From: Agelaius tricolor
Taxonomy: Eukaryota; Chordata; Aves; Passeriformes; Icteridae
Reading direction: 5' to 3'
DNA: 64,000 bases
NCBI GenBank assembly: GCA_023055355.1
Contig: JALJCS010000001.1
Location: 69,915,381 to 69,979,380 of the forward strand
Position numbers and translations under genes: made by a program
In this document: piece by piece, positions 1 through 14,200 of the stretch
Position numbering within the stretch: position 1 is the first letter of the stretch
Layout: the number at the start of each line of letters is the position of its first letter
Notes under the pieces: generated by a model
Seen by the model: the letters and a program-made list of their open reading frames with translations, nothing else
What the model was told of the DNA's origin: nothing
Databases searched by the model: none

Positions 1-102
1 GCAAAGGTTATTTTCCATCTTTAACAGTACTTTATTCTGTGTTTTATGGAAGGTGCATAGATATGACTGGTCTCTTGCCTTCTGAGAAACTTTCTGATGC
101 TT

Positions 103-872
103 ATGAAGTTCAGCAAGGCCAAGTGCAAGGTCTTGCACCTGGCTTGAGGCAATGCCAATCCATACAGGCTGGACAGCCATTCAATTGAGAGCAGCCCTGA
201 GGAGAAGGACTTGGGGTGTTGGTGGATGAGAAGCTCAGCGTGACCCAGCAATGTGTGCTCAGAGCCCAGAGAGCCAGCTCTGCCCTGGGCTCATCCAAAG
301 CAGTGTGGCCAGTAAAGAGAGGTCATTCTGTCCTTCTGCTCTGCTCTCCAAAGACCCACCTTGAGCACTGCATCCAGATCTGCACTTGCCCTAACACAGG
401 ATGGACATGGACCTGTTGGAGCAAGTCCAGAGAAGGCCATGAAGGTGATCAGAGGAGGCTGAAGCACCTTTCCTATGGAGACAGGCTCAGAGAGCTGGGT
501 TTGTTCAGTCTGGAGAAGAAAAGGTGTCAGAGACCTTACAGCACCTTCCAGTGCCTAAAGGAGTCTGCAAGAGAGCTGGAGAGGCACTTTGTACAAGGGC
601 CTGTAGTGACAGGACAAGGGGGAATGGCTTCAAACTGACAGAGGGTGGGTTTAGATTGGTTATTAGGAAGAAATTCTTTATTGTGAGGGTGGTGAGGCAC
701 TGATACAGGTTTTCTGGAGAAGGTGTGTATGTCCCATCTTTGGGAGCTTTTAAAGCCAGGTTGGGTGGGGCTTTGAGCAGCCTGGACAAGTGGAAAGTCT
801 GCCTTTCCCTAAAAAGGCAGACCTCTTCAGAGGTCTCTTCCAACCCAAACCATTCTGTGATTCTATGAATTT
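103..872 (+). mobile_element. CR1 LINE, 5'-truncated, 3' end intact
   Basis: A CR1 non-LTR retrotransposon fragment of about 770 bases in sense orientation. The left part (from about 105) still reads as the C-terminal end of the CR1 ORF2 reverse transcriptase polyprotein. Recognisable pieces are KCKTLHL-like residues, then HLEHCIQ, HLSYGDRLRELGLFSLEKKR and FQCLKES. Frameshifts and stops make it a dead copy, and the open frame at 216-638 is only this remnant. The rest is the CR1 3' untranslated end, including the motif near 790-850 that precedes the tail. It ends at about 860-870 with ATTCTGTGATTCTATGA, the family's octamer tail. No polyA follows, as expected for CR1. Divergence looks moderate, so this is probably one of the younger copies here. 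The left edge is approximate. Confidence 0.93.
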
Positions 873-3800
873 ATGGTGCATGTAGATTGGAAAACCAAGG
901 TCTATTGTGATTTCACTGTACTTTTACTGGAACTCCATGTTACTTTTTTTTTTCCTCTGTGTGCTTTGTTACAGTAGTAGCATATTAGAACCAAAAGACT
1001 TGGTTTCTGAGCAGGGGGTATTTTTGGTGGATACTAAACTTGGTTTTGTTCAGTTGACTTTCTCAGCTGGAAATGTAGTGTCCACATATGTAAAATCTCA
1101 GAATGGAGTGCTGAATTCCCAATAAACTAGTTGATCTCAAACAGAGACCCCCAGGTGGAGTTACTTATCTGTCTTACGTTTGTCTTACCTTTATTTTGCC
1201 ATGAGCTGACTAATTCAGGCAAATTTGTAATCCCTGTAGGTATGATGACAATCCAAACAATAGCAGCTCTGGAAATAGATTGTAGGACATTACATTCCCT
1301 GTACTTCTTCATTTTTACTGCAGGGCAAACAAATATATATTCTTTGGCTCACAATGAGTACACCTGCTGAAATACAGGACCTTTGCTCAAGACTATTGCT
1401 CTGTGCCAACAGCATTATTATAACTGTATTTTTTTCAGTCAGAAGAGCAGTAGGAGGAATAATGCATTTAAATATACCAAATCATATTTAATTTGTTGCT
1501 TAGCAGCCAAAGCAAATTATGGAAATCTCTGAGACAGATCAAAGATTGCTATAGTATAGGGATTTCAGATCATCTTGCCCATTTTTTTTGTTTTTACTTA
1601 ATACTACACCAAAGTTCAGAGTTTGGGGGAGAGAGTTCTCTTTTCCTAGTTACCAGTGTTCTCAGCAAAAATAATTTTGATGAAACCTGAAATGGCATCA
1701 GAAGAGCAAAAGTGATTGCTAAAAAAAAGCAGAGTTGGGATAAGAATACAGGCAAAAAGAAAAACAATTCTGCCTTTTGATATGTCACCAGATGAGCACT
1801 TCAGTTAGAGACATAGATGAGAAAATGTGATATATTCCTGATCTGGATGTTGAGGGAATTCTCTGGATGCCAAGTTAATTTACAGGTTTTTTCACCATCT
1901 ATGTTCCAGTGCATGGAAAATGCACTTACTAGTCAGTGCTATTGTGAAGGTACAGGGATTCACTTTCACATTGCGCATAGGGCAAGCTGTTATGTGTGAA
2001 ATCTCAGTTGTTTGGTATTAATTTAGTTTTGCTGTCTATAGCTGGATATGAAATGTAGTAATTCCCACAGCAAAAGCAAACAAGCTTTGAGCACATACAA
2101 TTCTTTCAATATTCTTCTGTCTCCAATATTTTGCACAAGAAGGAATTGCTATGAATTGATGTTTGAGGGTTGGGAATGTAGAATATAAAATCTATTTAAA
2201 GATAAAAGTACTTCCAAATGCATTAAAAGGTAAGATATGTATATAAATACACACAAAATAAAAAAGGTAGATACTTTAAATATATAGGTAAACATAAAGG
2301 TATATGCAAACAGGGATGTTCATACATGGGTAGTGAAAGATCATCTGAGGGACTGGTATAGCTCTATAAAAAACCTTCCAAAGCTCATGCAGTGGAGAAA
2401 GGTACAAATTGGGAAATATTTTACTTTTTTTCTTTTTGAGCACGAAGGGAACAACTGCTGCAGTACATGACAGCTGGGCGCTGTAATGGGAGATGTGCAT
2501 GCATGTATGAATTGAAATTTTTAAGCTTAAACCATGAAAATGGACTAATTTTGAGTCAAATATTTTGTGATTGCGAATCTGTTGCTGTCATGAATAATTC
2601 TTCAGAGAAACTCTAAACCTTTTGAACAGAAAAATCCTTTTGGTGGGAAACCTGATGTACACTAGTATCTTTGGTACCCAGCACGCAGGCCACAGTCCAT
2701 TTTCTTTGATGGTCAGTTAGGAAATAGAAGCTGAAATTCCCTGGCTATGACCACAAGTGTGATTTTTAACTTTAACTCTTTGGTTTTGGGGTTTTTTTTT
2801 TCAATTTCTTTTGGTTTAAAGATAATGCTTACCCTTATTTTAAAGTTCCTCTATCTGGCTTAAGTGAGTAATCCTTATGTGTGGGCAGCATCATTTTGAG
2901 GGTAGCTTTTGATGCATATAAGCAGCTGCTGCAGAGAGATACTGGATATTTATGGAAGTTGGATTCCAAGATTTGGGCTTTTTTGTGTAAGTAAAGGAGC
3001 AGAGTATTTTTCATGCTAACATAAAGAAATAAATGTATACTTTTTAAACTGACATATAGAAAATGTCAACAACTTTTATATCACAAGTATTTTATAAAGA
3101 AAAACTCAAACACACTACAATCTGAATGTTTACTTTGCTGTGAAATCTTTCTGCAGTTTGTATTGCAGTTTGGTCTTCAAAGAATTCTGTTTATGCAGCA
3201 TCCTTTGTTTAAAGGTATTTATGTACTTCAAGGCTTAATTTGATTTAGTAAAGCATGTGCGAAACATTGGAAGTATATGTTTTCTTTCATAAGCAAAAGC
3301 TAAAGGAATGGAGAATCTTTGGGGACTGCCTAAAGTTAACACAATGTGAGAAGCTTAGAGCCAAGTCTGCAGATTCCTTATGCCCTAACCTCAAATGTCT
3401 TATTTTTCCTTTTGTGGCATTCAGAATTTAATTTCAAATTTTAATTTTAGACAGTTGTAAAAGTGTACCTTACAGAACAATGCTGACATAAACATCATAT
3501 ATCTCAAAAGATTCTTTGGTACTAAACCTGAAATTTTACAAGTTAATTTAGTTATAATTGAGGGAAGGGGCTCTTACTGTGTTGTGTTTGTGGTGTGGTT
3601 TGGTTGGTTCTTTTTTCCTGACAGAAACAGATACTGTTATTATAGTCTACAGTTTCAATGGAAAAAAGAGAAAGAGAGACTGAAGAGCATGCAGGGAGCA
3701 TTATTTTGGTGTTTCACTAATGAAAGTCAAAGATGATGTTACCAGTCAGCAGTGGGTGTTTAATGGACAGTTTGCTTACTGAAAAAGCCTTAAGGGAGGT

Positions 3801-5414
3801 AGGCTACAAATTAGAAATGAAATCATCAGAAGTGATCTCTTTCTGTAAGATACAGCTTTTAGTTTGATTCAGAAGACCAATTCCTTTAGCTGTGCAGGAG
3901 CTCTGTTTTTCTCAAAACTTATAATGGACAGGCTTCTCTCCATGTTTTCCACGAGCCATATAGCTTCAACTATAGGGGATGTTTCTCATAGGCCTCTTCT
4001 TGTCATGTGCTCAGTTTTAGGACATGAGGTCTGTATATTTCTGACAGAACTGTTGCTAATTGTACATGTGTGGTACAGCAAAAGCACCGTCACAGATTCC
4101 TTGTGTCTATCAGAAAGGCAGCAACCAGAAATAGCCCCAAAGCAATTTATGGTAGTGTGATCCCAATTGTAATCATTCCTCAGAACCACCAGCACTATGC
4201 TGATGTTAGGCAGCCAGTCTGTTTCCATCTTCTGGGGCGTTACAGGACTGGGTGTGCATCTCTTACATGGAGGGAGGGAGAGACAGGTGTCAGGAAAGGG
4301 CAGACTGCAGATGCAGAGCACTTTGGTTATCTGCAGCCCCTTTTCCCCTGCTACGTTTGAAAGTCCTGAATAGTGTGGACTACCTGTCAAGCACATTGGG
4401 ATAGCAGTTTGCATGTGTATCTTGAATTATCTCATTCAGGAAATGGTGGTGCTCCTGTGAGGCTAAAAGCATTCTAGTAATCCTGCTTTTCTCTCTGTTT
4501 GGATCTAACCAGCCACAGACTATATAGAATTGAAAATTACTGGCAAGAACAATGTTGAATCTTGTTTCCTAGCCTGCAATCTTACAGGCAGGGCAGAGAA
4601 TTAGGATTTTTGAGGGTTTTGTGTGCATGGGATGATATTTAGAAAATAAACTTGTGACAAATTGTTTTATCTTGATTTGCATTGAAATGCATTTGAAGAT
4701 TACATAATCTTGCAGGATTGGATCATTAATCTTTATTGCTATGTTTCTTCATTTATGAGCTTGAATAGCATCTATATCCCCGAAGCAGAGTGAATTTGTC
4801 TGCCTGCTTGCATTTATATTCTTAACATAATAAATTTAAGCCAGCAGAAGATACCACAATGGTTGATGTTATTCAGAGCTGCAGAGCTGTAATGGTAGCA
4901 AATATGTGAAATTGTTTAGTTTGTACAGAGGGATGTTGTGCTTACAGAGTAGAAAATGCATGCATTTTGTATGTTTTGTGATCTCAGGGTTTTTCCCCTA
5001 ATGCATAGCTGAAGTTTACTTGAAATTACTAAAGGCAGATTTCTTTCCTAGCTTCTCTAGGGAAATTAATTCCAACTGCTTTTCATGAATGTAAAAAATT
5101 ACTGAAGGCTTTCTGTGGAATTATAAACACGCACTAAGCTTGCTTGGTGCTTGCACTATTATGTCATTACCCAATGAGCACTAGGTGAGCACTGTGATGC
5201 CATTAAAAGTCTCTGAATATTGAATAAATGAAGATGTTCATTTAATTCTAACATCAATAAAGTTTCTGGAAATTTGGACTCTGTGAGGGTGACAAATTTT
5301 GGTGGATTTTTTCCTTCTTCAATTGCCTAGATGCCTTTTTTAATGGTTTTATTTATTTTAACATTTGGATACAGAAAGGAGTATAACAGTCACATTCAGG
5401 TGTTTGGAAGAGAC
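873..5414. other. Non-coding stretch, nothing recognised
   Basis: This AT-rich DNA shows no exon-like frame with splice sites and no repeat family I recognise. There are short T-runs (for example near 2790-2802). The 142-residue minus-strand frame at 3986-4414 has no recognisable domain and overlaps other equally long frames, so I treat it as chance. The stretch most likely belongs to the 5' intron of WASF1. Confidence 0.55.
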
Positions 5415-5833
5415 AGAAATGTATTGGAGTGAAGGGCCACAAAAGGATTTAAGGGATTGGAGTGTCTGTAACATGGGGATTGTCTTGAGGAGCTGAGGTT
5501 TAGCCTAGAGGAGAGAAGTCTCGAAGGAACCTTACCAATGTGTATAAATGCCTGACAGAAAACAGTGAAGAGGATGGAGCCAGGGTCTTCTCAGTGGTGC
5601 CCAGTGACGTGACAAGAGGCAATGGGCACAAACTGAAACACAGGAAATTCCATTTAAACATAAGAAAAAGCTTTCTCTTTGTGGGTCTAGTTAAACACTG
5701 GAAAAGGTTGTCAGGACATTGTGGACTTTCTATTTGTGAGATACTCAAAACATGACTGGTAAGGCCTGGAGCAACATGACTTGGTCTAGATAATCTTCAG
5801 AGGTCTTTTTCACCTGCATTGATTCTATAATTT
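5415..5833 (+). mobile_element. CR1 LINE 3' fragment
   Basis: A sense-strand CR1 copy of an older subfamily. The region around 5590-5640 matches the CR1 stretch that reads VPSDVTRGNGHKL. It is followed by the part encoding the 'H-R-K-F-H-L-N-I-R-K' run, and then the 3' end with TCTAGATAATCTTCAGAGGTC and a degraded terminal GATTCTATAA near 5820-5830. It is truncated at the 5' end and carries several small indels. Edges are approximate to about 20 bases. Confidence 0.88.
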
Positions 5834-5933
5834 CTTCTGACTAAAAGTTCTTCTGACTTGCTTTCTGTGGAGGTGAGCTTTTGAACCTTCAAACATGTGG
5901 TCTTTCTTAGACCTTCTAGAAACATTCTAGGAG

Positions 5934-6112
5934 GAATGGAGCAGCACTGGAACAGTTTGCTCAGAGAAATTGTAATCTTCATACTTTCAGGTTTCTAGAC
6001 CATGATGGATCAAAACCAAGGCTGTCCTGCTTAATGCTGGTAATAATCTCCATCTCCAGGAATGGGAGCTTGGCCTAGATGATCTCCAAAGAAATGTCTC
6101 TGTGATTCTCTG
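5934..6112 (+). mobile_element. Old CR1 LINE 3' fragment
   Basis: A second, more decayed CR1 3' end in the same orientation, about 100 bases downstream of the previous copy. It shows the series 'ggaacagtttgctcagag', then 'gagcttggcctagatgatctcc', then 'tgtgattct', which are the usual landmarks of the CR1 3' untranslated end. It may be an independent insertion, or the remnant of an older element into which the neighbour inserted. Confidence 0.65.
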
Positions 6113-7931
6113 CCTTCCTGTGAATTTTAGATCCTTGTCTTCATCAAACATGAAGTAAAATGAGTAAGGATTCTTGCTAATGCTGTCAATGGGTTCAGAA
6201 TGATGAAGTGATCCAAGCAACTTTACCTCCTGTAGCTGCAGTACTTTGAGGGGCTGTCATAATGCACGTAGTGACATACCTCCTATCCCTGTGTTTGGAA
6301 TTTCTGCAGCTGAGGATTCTTCCCACTGTACACATACAAAGAGCAACTTTGTTGTATCAGCAGGTATCATAATGTGGAGACAGTGCAGCAAAAGAAGATT
6401 CTGGTTAAAAAGAAGCTTGAGTTTACCTGGGTCCTTGCAGACCAACTGTGAAGAGTCTGTGGTCAACACGTATAAGATAACGTCTGGATTAGTAACACTT
6501 TTCCTTTTATAGAACAGGTGGAAGTTTATGCAACAAAGGTACCTAAGTTCTACTGCACTCTTTTCCTTAGCAATAACATGGAGAAGTTGTCATTGGGGTA
6601 AGGATCATTTACCTCTGTGCTGATCCATTTTCATGATTCTCTGCAGTGAATGAACTGTAATGAGTAATCAAATCCCTTCATGTTAGCTGCTAACTTGTTT
6701 TTGCTGTAGCTAATGTCACATTGAATATATCATGAGATAATGGTACATTTTCATAGCTTTTCATATCTCTGAAAAGTTATAGCATGTGGGCTTCTTATGC
6801 TTGTTTTTAATGCTGATTATCATGGAAGATTGTCCTCACTCCTCTGTTCTGTATCTTTTCTTCCCTGAGAAAATGGGCGGGAGGTGGGGGAAGGCAGGAG
6901 GAAGGAGGTGACGCTGAAAATGAAGTTGCAGCCCATCATCTTCTGGAATGGTGGGTGGTTCAGGCTGTGTGCATTTTAGGATTCTGTGTTTTCAGAAGCT
7001 GACCTAAAACTGTGCAGCCAATGAGATGATAATTACTTCACTGAGTGACCCAGTGTGTATGTACACAGGATATGCACACCCAGGTATTCACACACTTGCA
7101 CATTGGTCTAATTTTACTTGTTTTACTGTAATTAATGTATCATACTAGTACATATGGTTTTGAAGTGAAAGACTGAAAACATGGTTTTCACATTTACAAC
7201 TAATTATAGTTATGCCTACTTTAGTTTCAGACAAGTAGTCAGTGGCTTGATTGAAATCTTGAAAAGCACAGTTTATATGTCTTGGCATGTGTTCCTCTAT
7301 ATATAGCATAGAATTCTGATTTCTGTATGGTATGTAATAGCAGTAACAGTTGCTAAAATACATTTGAAATGTCATAAATTATGTAGAATTCTGTCAGGGT
7401 ATATAAAGTCAAGACTTATTCTCCCCATCCCAGTAATTAAAAGTATTTAGGAATTACTCATCTTTTTATCTCAATAAACAAAAGAAGGATCATAAAGAAT
7501 CATTCATATAAATAACTTTGGTAAATGCAACTTCAGGCAATTTCTATTGTGCCAAATATTTGTTTATCTTAAGGTTTTGAGCCTAGTTTAAACAGATGGA
7601 GAACATGGAAGAAAATTGAGTGGTTTAGAAAGGTAAGATCTTCATGTATATACACAGAATATGTTGCCCATGGGAAAGCAACAGATGTCTTCAAAAGAAT
7701 GATACCGTTTTCCTCTTTACTTTTTTGTCTTAGTTCTAATGTTGGCTGCAGAAGCTCTTACCACAGATCACAGACCTAAGCCTCTTTTCTGTGCCTCTGG
7801 CACCCTGGGTGAAGTAATGCATTCTCTTCACCCAGTAACATGTAGCTTTTTGGTAACTGGAAGAAGGGAGAGTCAGAGATCCAAACTGCCAAAATAGAAT
7901 TGAAATGCAGAGAATAAACAGTTATTCAATC
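6113..7931. other. Non-coding stretch, nothing recognised
   Basis: AT-rich intron-like DNA. A purine-rich segment lies near 6875-6915. No supported gene, RNA or repeat family was seen. Confidence 0.5.
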
Positions 7932-7980
7932 AAAAAAAAAAAAAAAAAAGAAAAAGAAAAAAGAAGAAGAAGAAAAAAGG
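7932..7980. repeat. A-rich / purine tract
   Basis: A run of 18 A residues (7932-7949) is followed by AG-rich sequence (GAAAAAG, GAAGAAGAAG) up to about 7980. It is a low-complexity tract that accounts for a poly-Phe frame on the other strand. It sits about 40 bases left of the LTR fragment at 8018. Confidence 0.9.
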
Positions 7981-8017
7981 AATACATGAAGAAATAAGAT
8001 GAAGAGAGAAATATGGA

Positions 8018-8265
8018 TGTACTGCCTTGCCCCTGGCTGGATGCCAGGCACCCACCAAAGCCTCTCTCACTCCCCTCTGCAGCTAGACAGGGGAGAGAAA
8101 ATATAATGAAGGATTCATGACTTAAGAGCTGGACTAGATAACTCACCAAATATTGTCATGGGCAAAACAGGCTAGGGTTAGAGATACTAATTGAATTTAT
8201 TATTAACAAACCCAAACCAATGGGTTATAAGGATATGGACAAAAGGAAATTAAATGATTTTTTCT
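8018..8265 (-). mobile_element. Endogenous retrovirus LTR, 3' part only
   Basis: Read on the minus strand, this is the 3' (R-U5 side) portion of an LTR type that I recall as common in bird genomes. An AATAAA signal falls in the reverse complement of about 8190-8205. It is followed by a block containing 'tctctcccctgtc', and then by 'ggtgggtgcctggcatccagcc' (complement of about 8034-8055), close to the expected CA-end near 8018. The 5' (U3) side of the LTR is missing, the sequence is diverged, and no coding region is attached. Family assignment is from memory of the repeat, not a search; the right edge is uncertain. Confidence 0.6.
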
Positions 8266-11200
8266 TATATCACATTTATTGTTCTCAAGGCATATGAATA
8301 GAAGCTGTTGGAATAATAAAAAAGGAAATGACTCCCCAAAACAAACCATCAAAAAACACCACCAACAAATAATACCATTTTTTCCCTTCCATTTTCTGTC
8401 CCAACCAAAGGTGTTTCTGAAACTTCTCATTCTAATAATGGGTTACATAACTCTAAAAAATGAAAAGGAAAATGAAAAACCATCATCCCAAACTGTTGTT
8501 TAAACAGATTGTAAATACATTCTCTCCCTTTTAATAATATTAAGTGAAATACTGAGATACTGATTTGGCATCATCTGGGGCCATAAAGGAAGCTAAACTT
8601 ACCAGCTGCTTGGAAGAATAGTTTATGTTCCAGTAACAGTGGTTTCACTTTAGTCTTCATTAAATATAGTAATGAAGGAATCAGAAAACTCAGTGTTGTT
8701 TGACTTCTTTTGAAAATCAGCAAGTGAGTTAAAGACCTGAAATGGGCAAAATTACATGTACAAGGAAACTATTGTTTTGTGTTGCACAAAGCACTTCAGT
8801 TGCATTTATATGCAATGGTAGGGTTGGAAGGCAGAGGAAGAGTAGGATGTACATACTTCAGCACACAAAATGCAAATAGTTATACGAATAGTTACAATTT
8901 ACCTGCAGTCCTGGGGGGTTTCTAAATTTTTTCTAAATAGACACTAATACAGAAACTAAGAATTTTTATAGTGCCCCTGTACTGACAATGTTGTAGATTT
9001 ATAAGGAGAGGTAATCTGCTGTGAAAAAGCTGAACTCCTGCCTAGTCCAAAGGCAATAGTTGTGTTTCTGATTTTTATACTCACAGAGCAGTAGATATAA
9101 AATTCATACTGTTCAGCCTGAATGAGTTACTTAATTCTAGGTGAATGGCTGGATTTTTAGTTGACTGAAATTCCTTAGAGAAGCATAATGATTTGAAATA
9201 CATGGATTTTGCCTTTCTCTACAGAGGTATTTTATTTGTAGGTTGGTTTGGCTTTTCTTTCAGTTCTGGTTTTTGATTTGCTGTGCTCAAAGATTGGAAG
9301 AAGAGATGAGCAGCTGAGAACTATGCATAGTAGGAGAAGATGGCATTGTTCCTTGTAATAAGTACCTACAATGTGGCTGGGACCACTGGAAATGACGGCA
9401 TGGTTTTGTTTGCTCTGGCTTCTAGGGCTTTAATGAAGTTCTGTGTTATGTGCTGACGTGTACAGACTCACTGAGGTATAAAGTACACATGGTCCTTCAG
9501 CACCTTCCCAACCACCAACCCTCCTGTTCTCCATGCAGTATGGATCCTGAGCTGGATATTTTGAGAGCATGTGATTGTTTTTCTGCAAAAGACCTTAAAA
9601 TAGCAGAAAGAAGGGTTCACAACAAATAGTGATGTTAAAAAGCTCTTTTTGGAGGAGAAAAAAACTCCAAACAACAGAAAACAAATTAAACTAAATGGGG
9701 AAAAAACCCCAAATAACCAACAAAACTGAAACTCCAAACAATCTCCACTCCCCCACCTCCCCTGCAAAAAGTGCATGAAACAAAACAAAAATAATCCGAA
9801 AGGACCCAACTATGGAGGCTTGGGATAATTGTGATAAAATACAGCAACATTGCAGACTAGTCATCCTTCAGGTAGAAGGTGAAAATTAGAGTGAGGACTA
9901 GTACTACCTAGGAACTCGGGACCCCTGAGTACAATCTTCCCACTCCCATTTTTTTAACACCAAAACAAAACCCAGTGCATTTTCATTAATGTCTTGTATG
10001 TACAGAACATGGACTATTAATTACAGGACTGATTTTTTTTTAAATTTCTTCTGTCTTTAATATGTTTACATCCACTTGACTTTTGGTCCTATTACTACAA
10101 ATTATTTTGATAGAGTAGAACTCCAAAAACATTCTTTTTTAGATGACTTTGTAGGATTGGGATTTCTACAGGATAGGAATCTGAGCTCTTATTTCTCACT
10201 GAGAGGCTCATTTTCAGACATTGTAATAGTGCATGAGATTTTATTTTCATATGATATTTGGGATCTCACATCATATAAATTTTCTTTATATTTAAATAAT
10301 ACCTGTGTTGGCTATCTGAAGTTTTCAGCTCTCCTTTGCTAAAAGGAGAGCAGAAAGAAAAGTAATAAATTTTATATAAAGGTGCCAAAAGCAAACTTCA
10401 GCGTTTATCTCTGGAATGAAAATATTTCATATTTTTGGGTGACATGGTAAATGTATCTTATTTCATAGAGTGGGTCTTAAAAATATGTACATTATAGATT
10501 TTTCATTTCTGACTTTCATCATGACATTATGTTAATAGAATTGAGCTGATAACCTCAATCTAAACCAGTTTAGGGGACTATTGCAATATTGAGTAAGTGC
10601 ATTACATAATAACTTAAAAAAAGAAATACAGCCTTTTCTCTTTCATTATTTGTGTAGTATATGCTATGGCAAGCTTATTATTTCAACTGATTTTTCTTTA
10701 AAGTAGCAATTTAAAAAGCTGGTTTATATCTGCTAACTTAGCTGCTGTGACATTTGAAACTTTTTTTTCTTTAACAAAAGCCTTGTCTATTTCCTTGGCT
10801 TTTAAAAAATACAGTGTAACTATTTTACTTGTTTTTACTCTGGCTGCTTAGCATAATAACAGTAATCACACTAAGAATTCTGTGGATATTTATGACTACA
10901 GTTCTGGTGTCTGTGCCTGTTTTTGTTGAGCAGAATTGGCACCTAGGTTGTAGAGCAGTCCACTGACCTACCCTTCAGGCTGTGCTGGTAAATATTACTG
11001 TATTAGAAAATTTTAGACAAGCATGAGTATCAGCAACAGAAGAGAGTAAGTAGAGTGTGACTGATGCTGTTGCCTTCTATTGATGGGAACAACTTTGAAA
11101 GGAAAGAAAATACTACTTTTCTAAAGTCTGTTCATTTCAGGAAGGCTTAGAAATGGTAGGGTTTTCCTGCTTCACAAATTCTAATCTTTATTTACCTTTA

Positions 11201-14200
11201 GGGTTATGTAACTGCAACTCAGTTCTTTACACTTGGCTTGTAATAATTGTTTATCTTGGTAACATCACCCAAGGAAAGGGTGAAATGGCCTTTTATAATT
11301 GTGAACTTTTTCTATTGGTGCATCTGTCTATAGTCAACTAATTAAGGTAGGTGATCTTTCTGTATCAGTGTTCTGAATCTACATTTTAAGATACGGTTTC
11401 CTGAGCTGCTTTGTTGTAGTGTTGGTTGGGGTTTTTGATGTTAAGTGGGCAATGGAAACCCCAATCTAAAACTTCAGCTCTTTGTTGGTTGAGTTGTTAA
11501 GTACAACTCAAGAACTGTACTCAAGACTGTAAGGTATACATGTACCATTAATAGTGAGTCCCTGTTCTTGAATGTATTTCTTCCACTGGAGTCAGATTGA
11601 AGAGTGCCATGAAAAATCAAGAGAGAGATACATTGTTTGTGTTGGGAAGAATCATTATCATTGCGAGTTCACTATGTATTCTGGTCTTGATATTATATAA
11701 TACCATAGTAATTCTATTAGTAGTTGATAGTGAGAAGTATATGATCGAGTCCAGAACTTCTGCAAAACTCTTTCCAAATACATATGTTGCCCAGGATTGT
11801 TGGAATGGTTTGATTAAAAATTCTGAGCTTGTCTCAAATAAAGATAAATTATTCTAATTGAAGATATTTTATTGTAATAAAGATAACACTTCTTGAGTTA
11901 GGTGTGAGATCATTCTGTGTTCTCAGTTGTTCAAACATATGACCAAATGCAGCTTCTGTAGCCTGAAAATAAGTTTTGGCCTTAAGAACAACAAAGTTCT
12001 TTGGCAAAATGTGTCCCTTGGATCTTGCTTCTAGGAGAGATCATCTTCATAATACCCATTGCCTTTCCTCCTCAGAGTCAGCTGGTGTTTCTTTGCCAGA
12101 ATTATTTGGAAAGTTGCTCTGCAGAAAGCTCCCAGCATGTTTGTGGAAGGAGTAGCTTCCTTGACAAAAGTTAACTTTATCTGTAGAAACAGCTTATCAC
12201 ATGCAAACTTCTATTCCTTTTTCATGAATCTTGTAAATATACAGAGAATACTGAAGATAGATTGGTTGAAATGTTCATTGCACAGTGCTGCTTTCACTGC
12301 TAATGCAGTTTAAAGTTATTAAAGAGACTGCATTTTTAAAGTGCTTGGAAAGAACTTTTAGATTTTTTCAGGCAAGAGGATTAAGGCAGATTTATTCTCA
12401 CAGGGTATGCCTGCACAAGTCCCAAGTCAAAAATATTTTCTCCGTGCCTTGATCTTCACTTGCTTGGTGGTTTGTTTGGTTTTTTGTTTCAAATCTAGTA
12501 CTACCACTGAAAAATGGTGTTAATAGATGGAGTGATAAAAGTGAATGATTGAAGCTGTTTTTACTTCCTACCAGCAAAGTGTTTTGGCACTCACCTGTAG
12601 AAAAACCTAAACACTAACAGAATTAAACTTCGGAAGTAAAGTGAATAATAGTTTAGGGTTTCTTGTTTGGGGTGTGTGGTCTTGTTTGGTTTGTTTCGTT
12701 TTTTAAATAATTCAAGTATAGACAAAACTCTAGAATTCTGGAAAAGTGTGAGTGGCAGAAAACTGATCACAAGATTGTCAAACCTCTCTTGTGTATTAAT
12801 GGCTTCAATTCACAAGCATATCCCTGTGTCGTGACAAGCAGTCTATCTTGCAGTTGTTCTTTCTTGTGTGTGTACACTTGCATTTCTATGAGTATATGTA
12901 TTCTGTGTTGTAGAACTGGAGAATGACCCATAGTTGTAACAGTACAGCTTTTATTACCCTGAATTGTTTTGTTTTCATAGGCTTTAAAAACTCATTTATG
13001 GTGAAGAGTTTCTTTTGCCTGTGATAGTAAGCTCTATATGTTTCTCTTTGTGAGGAGAAAGGTGGTAGAAATCCCTTTATATACAATTCTACATACAGTG
13101 TACATATAACCCTGACTTAAGGTGGAAGTAAGCACAGATATTGTCAGAAGTCTTGAAAGCATATGATTTTGTTGAGATATGCCTTGCTGTGGGATAATCC
13201 ACTAGGGCAGGGGAGATTAGAGTAAGTGTATTAAAAATAAATGGAACTTCAACATTTTAGAGACTGATTGAGCATGAGTATATAATAATCTTTATGTTCA
13301 TCATGTGTTAAAAAGTATTAAGAAAGTATGGTACTAAAGAAATTATTGACATTTCCTGTCATCACTGCATTACACATAAAATTAGTTATCGTAACAAATG
13401 ACAGATAGTTTTTGAGGTGATAGATTTATTTTTCATACTGGAAATGTTTTCTGGACTATAAAATGTCTTTCCACTCAATGCATTAATTTTCCAGTTGTTA
13501 ATGTAGAGTAACATTAATGTTAGGGGGGAAAAAAATTAGTAATGTTAGGAAAAATACATGCAAAATATCCAACTTAATAAAATTAACAGAACCAAAGAGC
13601 GAATTTCCAGAAAAACAGATATGTGAAATGCTGCTTAAGAGCTGTGCAGAGCCAAGCCAAAATGGAGGAAAAAAATTCTTGTACTCTATCTATGGAGCTG
13701 GGTAAGAGTAAGAACAGGGAAGGCATGTATTCTACACAGCTATTCTACTCAGAAATACCTTCCCAGCTTTGACTTTGCGTGGGAGTCAGATTTCCAAAGT
13801 CAAGAGTGTGAGCTGAACAACTGAAAAATCTGAAAAATCTAATTAGCTGCCACTAGTGTCTAAAAGTTTCTAGTAAGAACTTCCATAATCTTTGAAAACT
13901 GTGCCAGTTCCAGGCCTGGAGATAGAGCCATGATGATGCTTAGGTGTCCACCTTCCAGCAAAGGCTGTTTGGGAATCGTGGCTGGACATTTGTGCTACCT
14001 CACTCTTCCAGGAATATAAACCAGGAGGAATTAAGTGAGCACATCTGATGCAAGGAGACTGTAGGGTGTTAAGCCCAAACCACAGCTTTTTTCTTTGCCA
14101 AATATCAGAAACAATGCCTTTATCCAGGTGCTTAAGGCAATTTCCTAGAAAGGAGGATCTACTGGAAGGATGGATATGAGTAAATGGGGATTTCTGAGTA

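Noticed and set aside
216..638. 140-residue + strand open frame
   Set aside because: It lies entirely within a CR1 element and reads as the decayed C-terminal part of CR1 ORF2.
3986..4414. 142-residue minus-strand open frame
   Set aside because: No motif, no splice context and no codon pattern; two other frames of 96-98 residues overlap it. It is probably chance.
11597..11857. 86-residue frame with a hydrophobic stretch
   Set aside because: AT-rich DNA often yields hydrophobic chance frames; there is no homology, signal or neighbour to support it.
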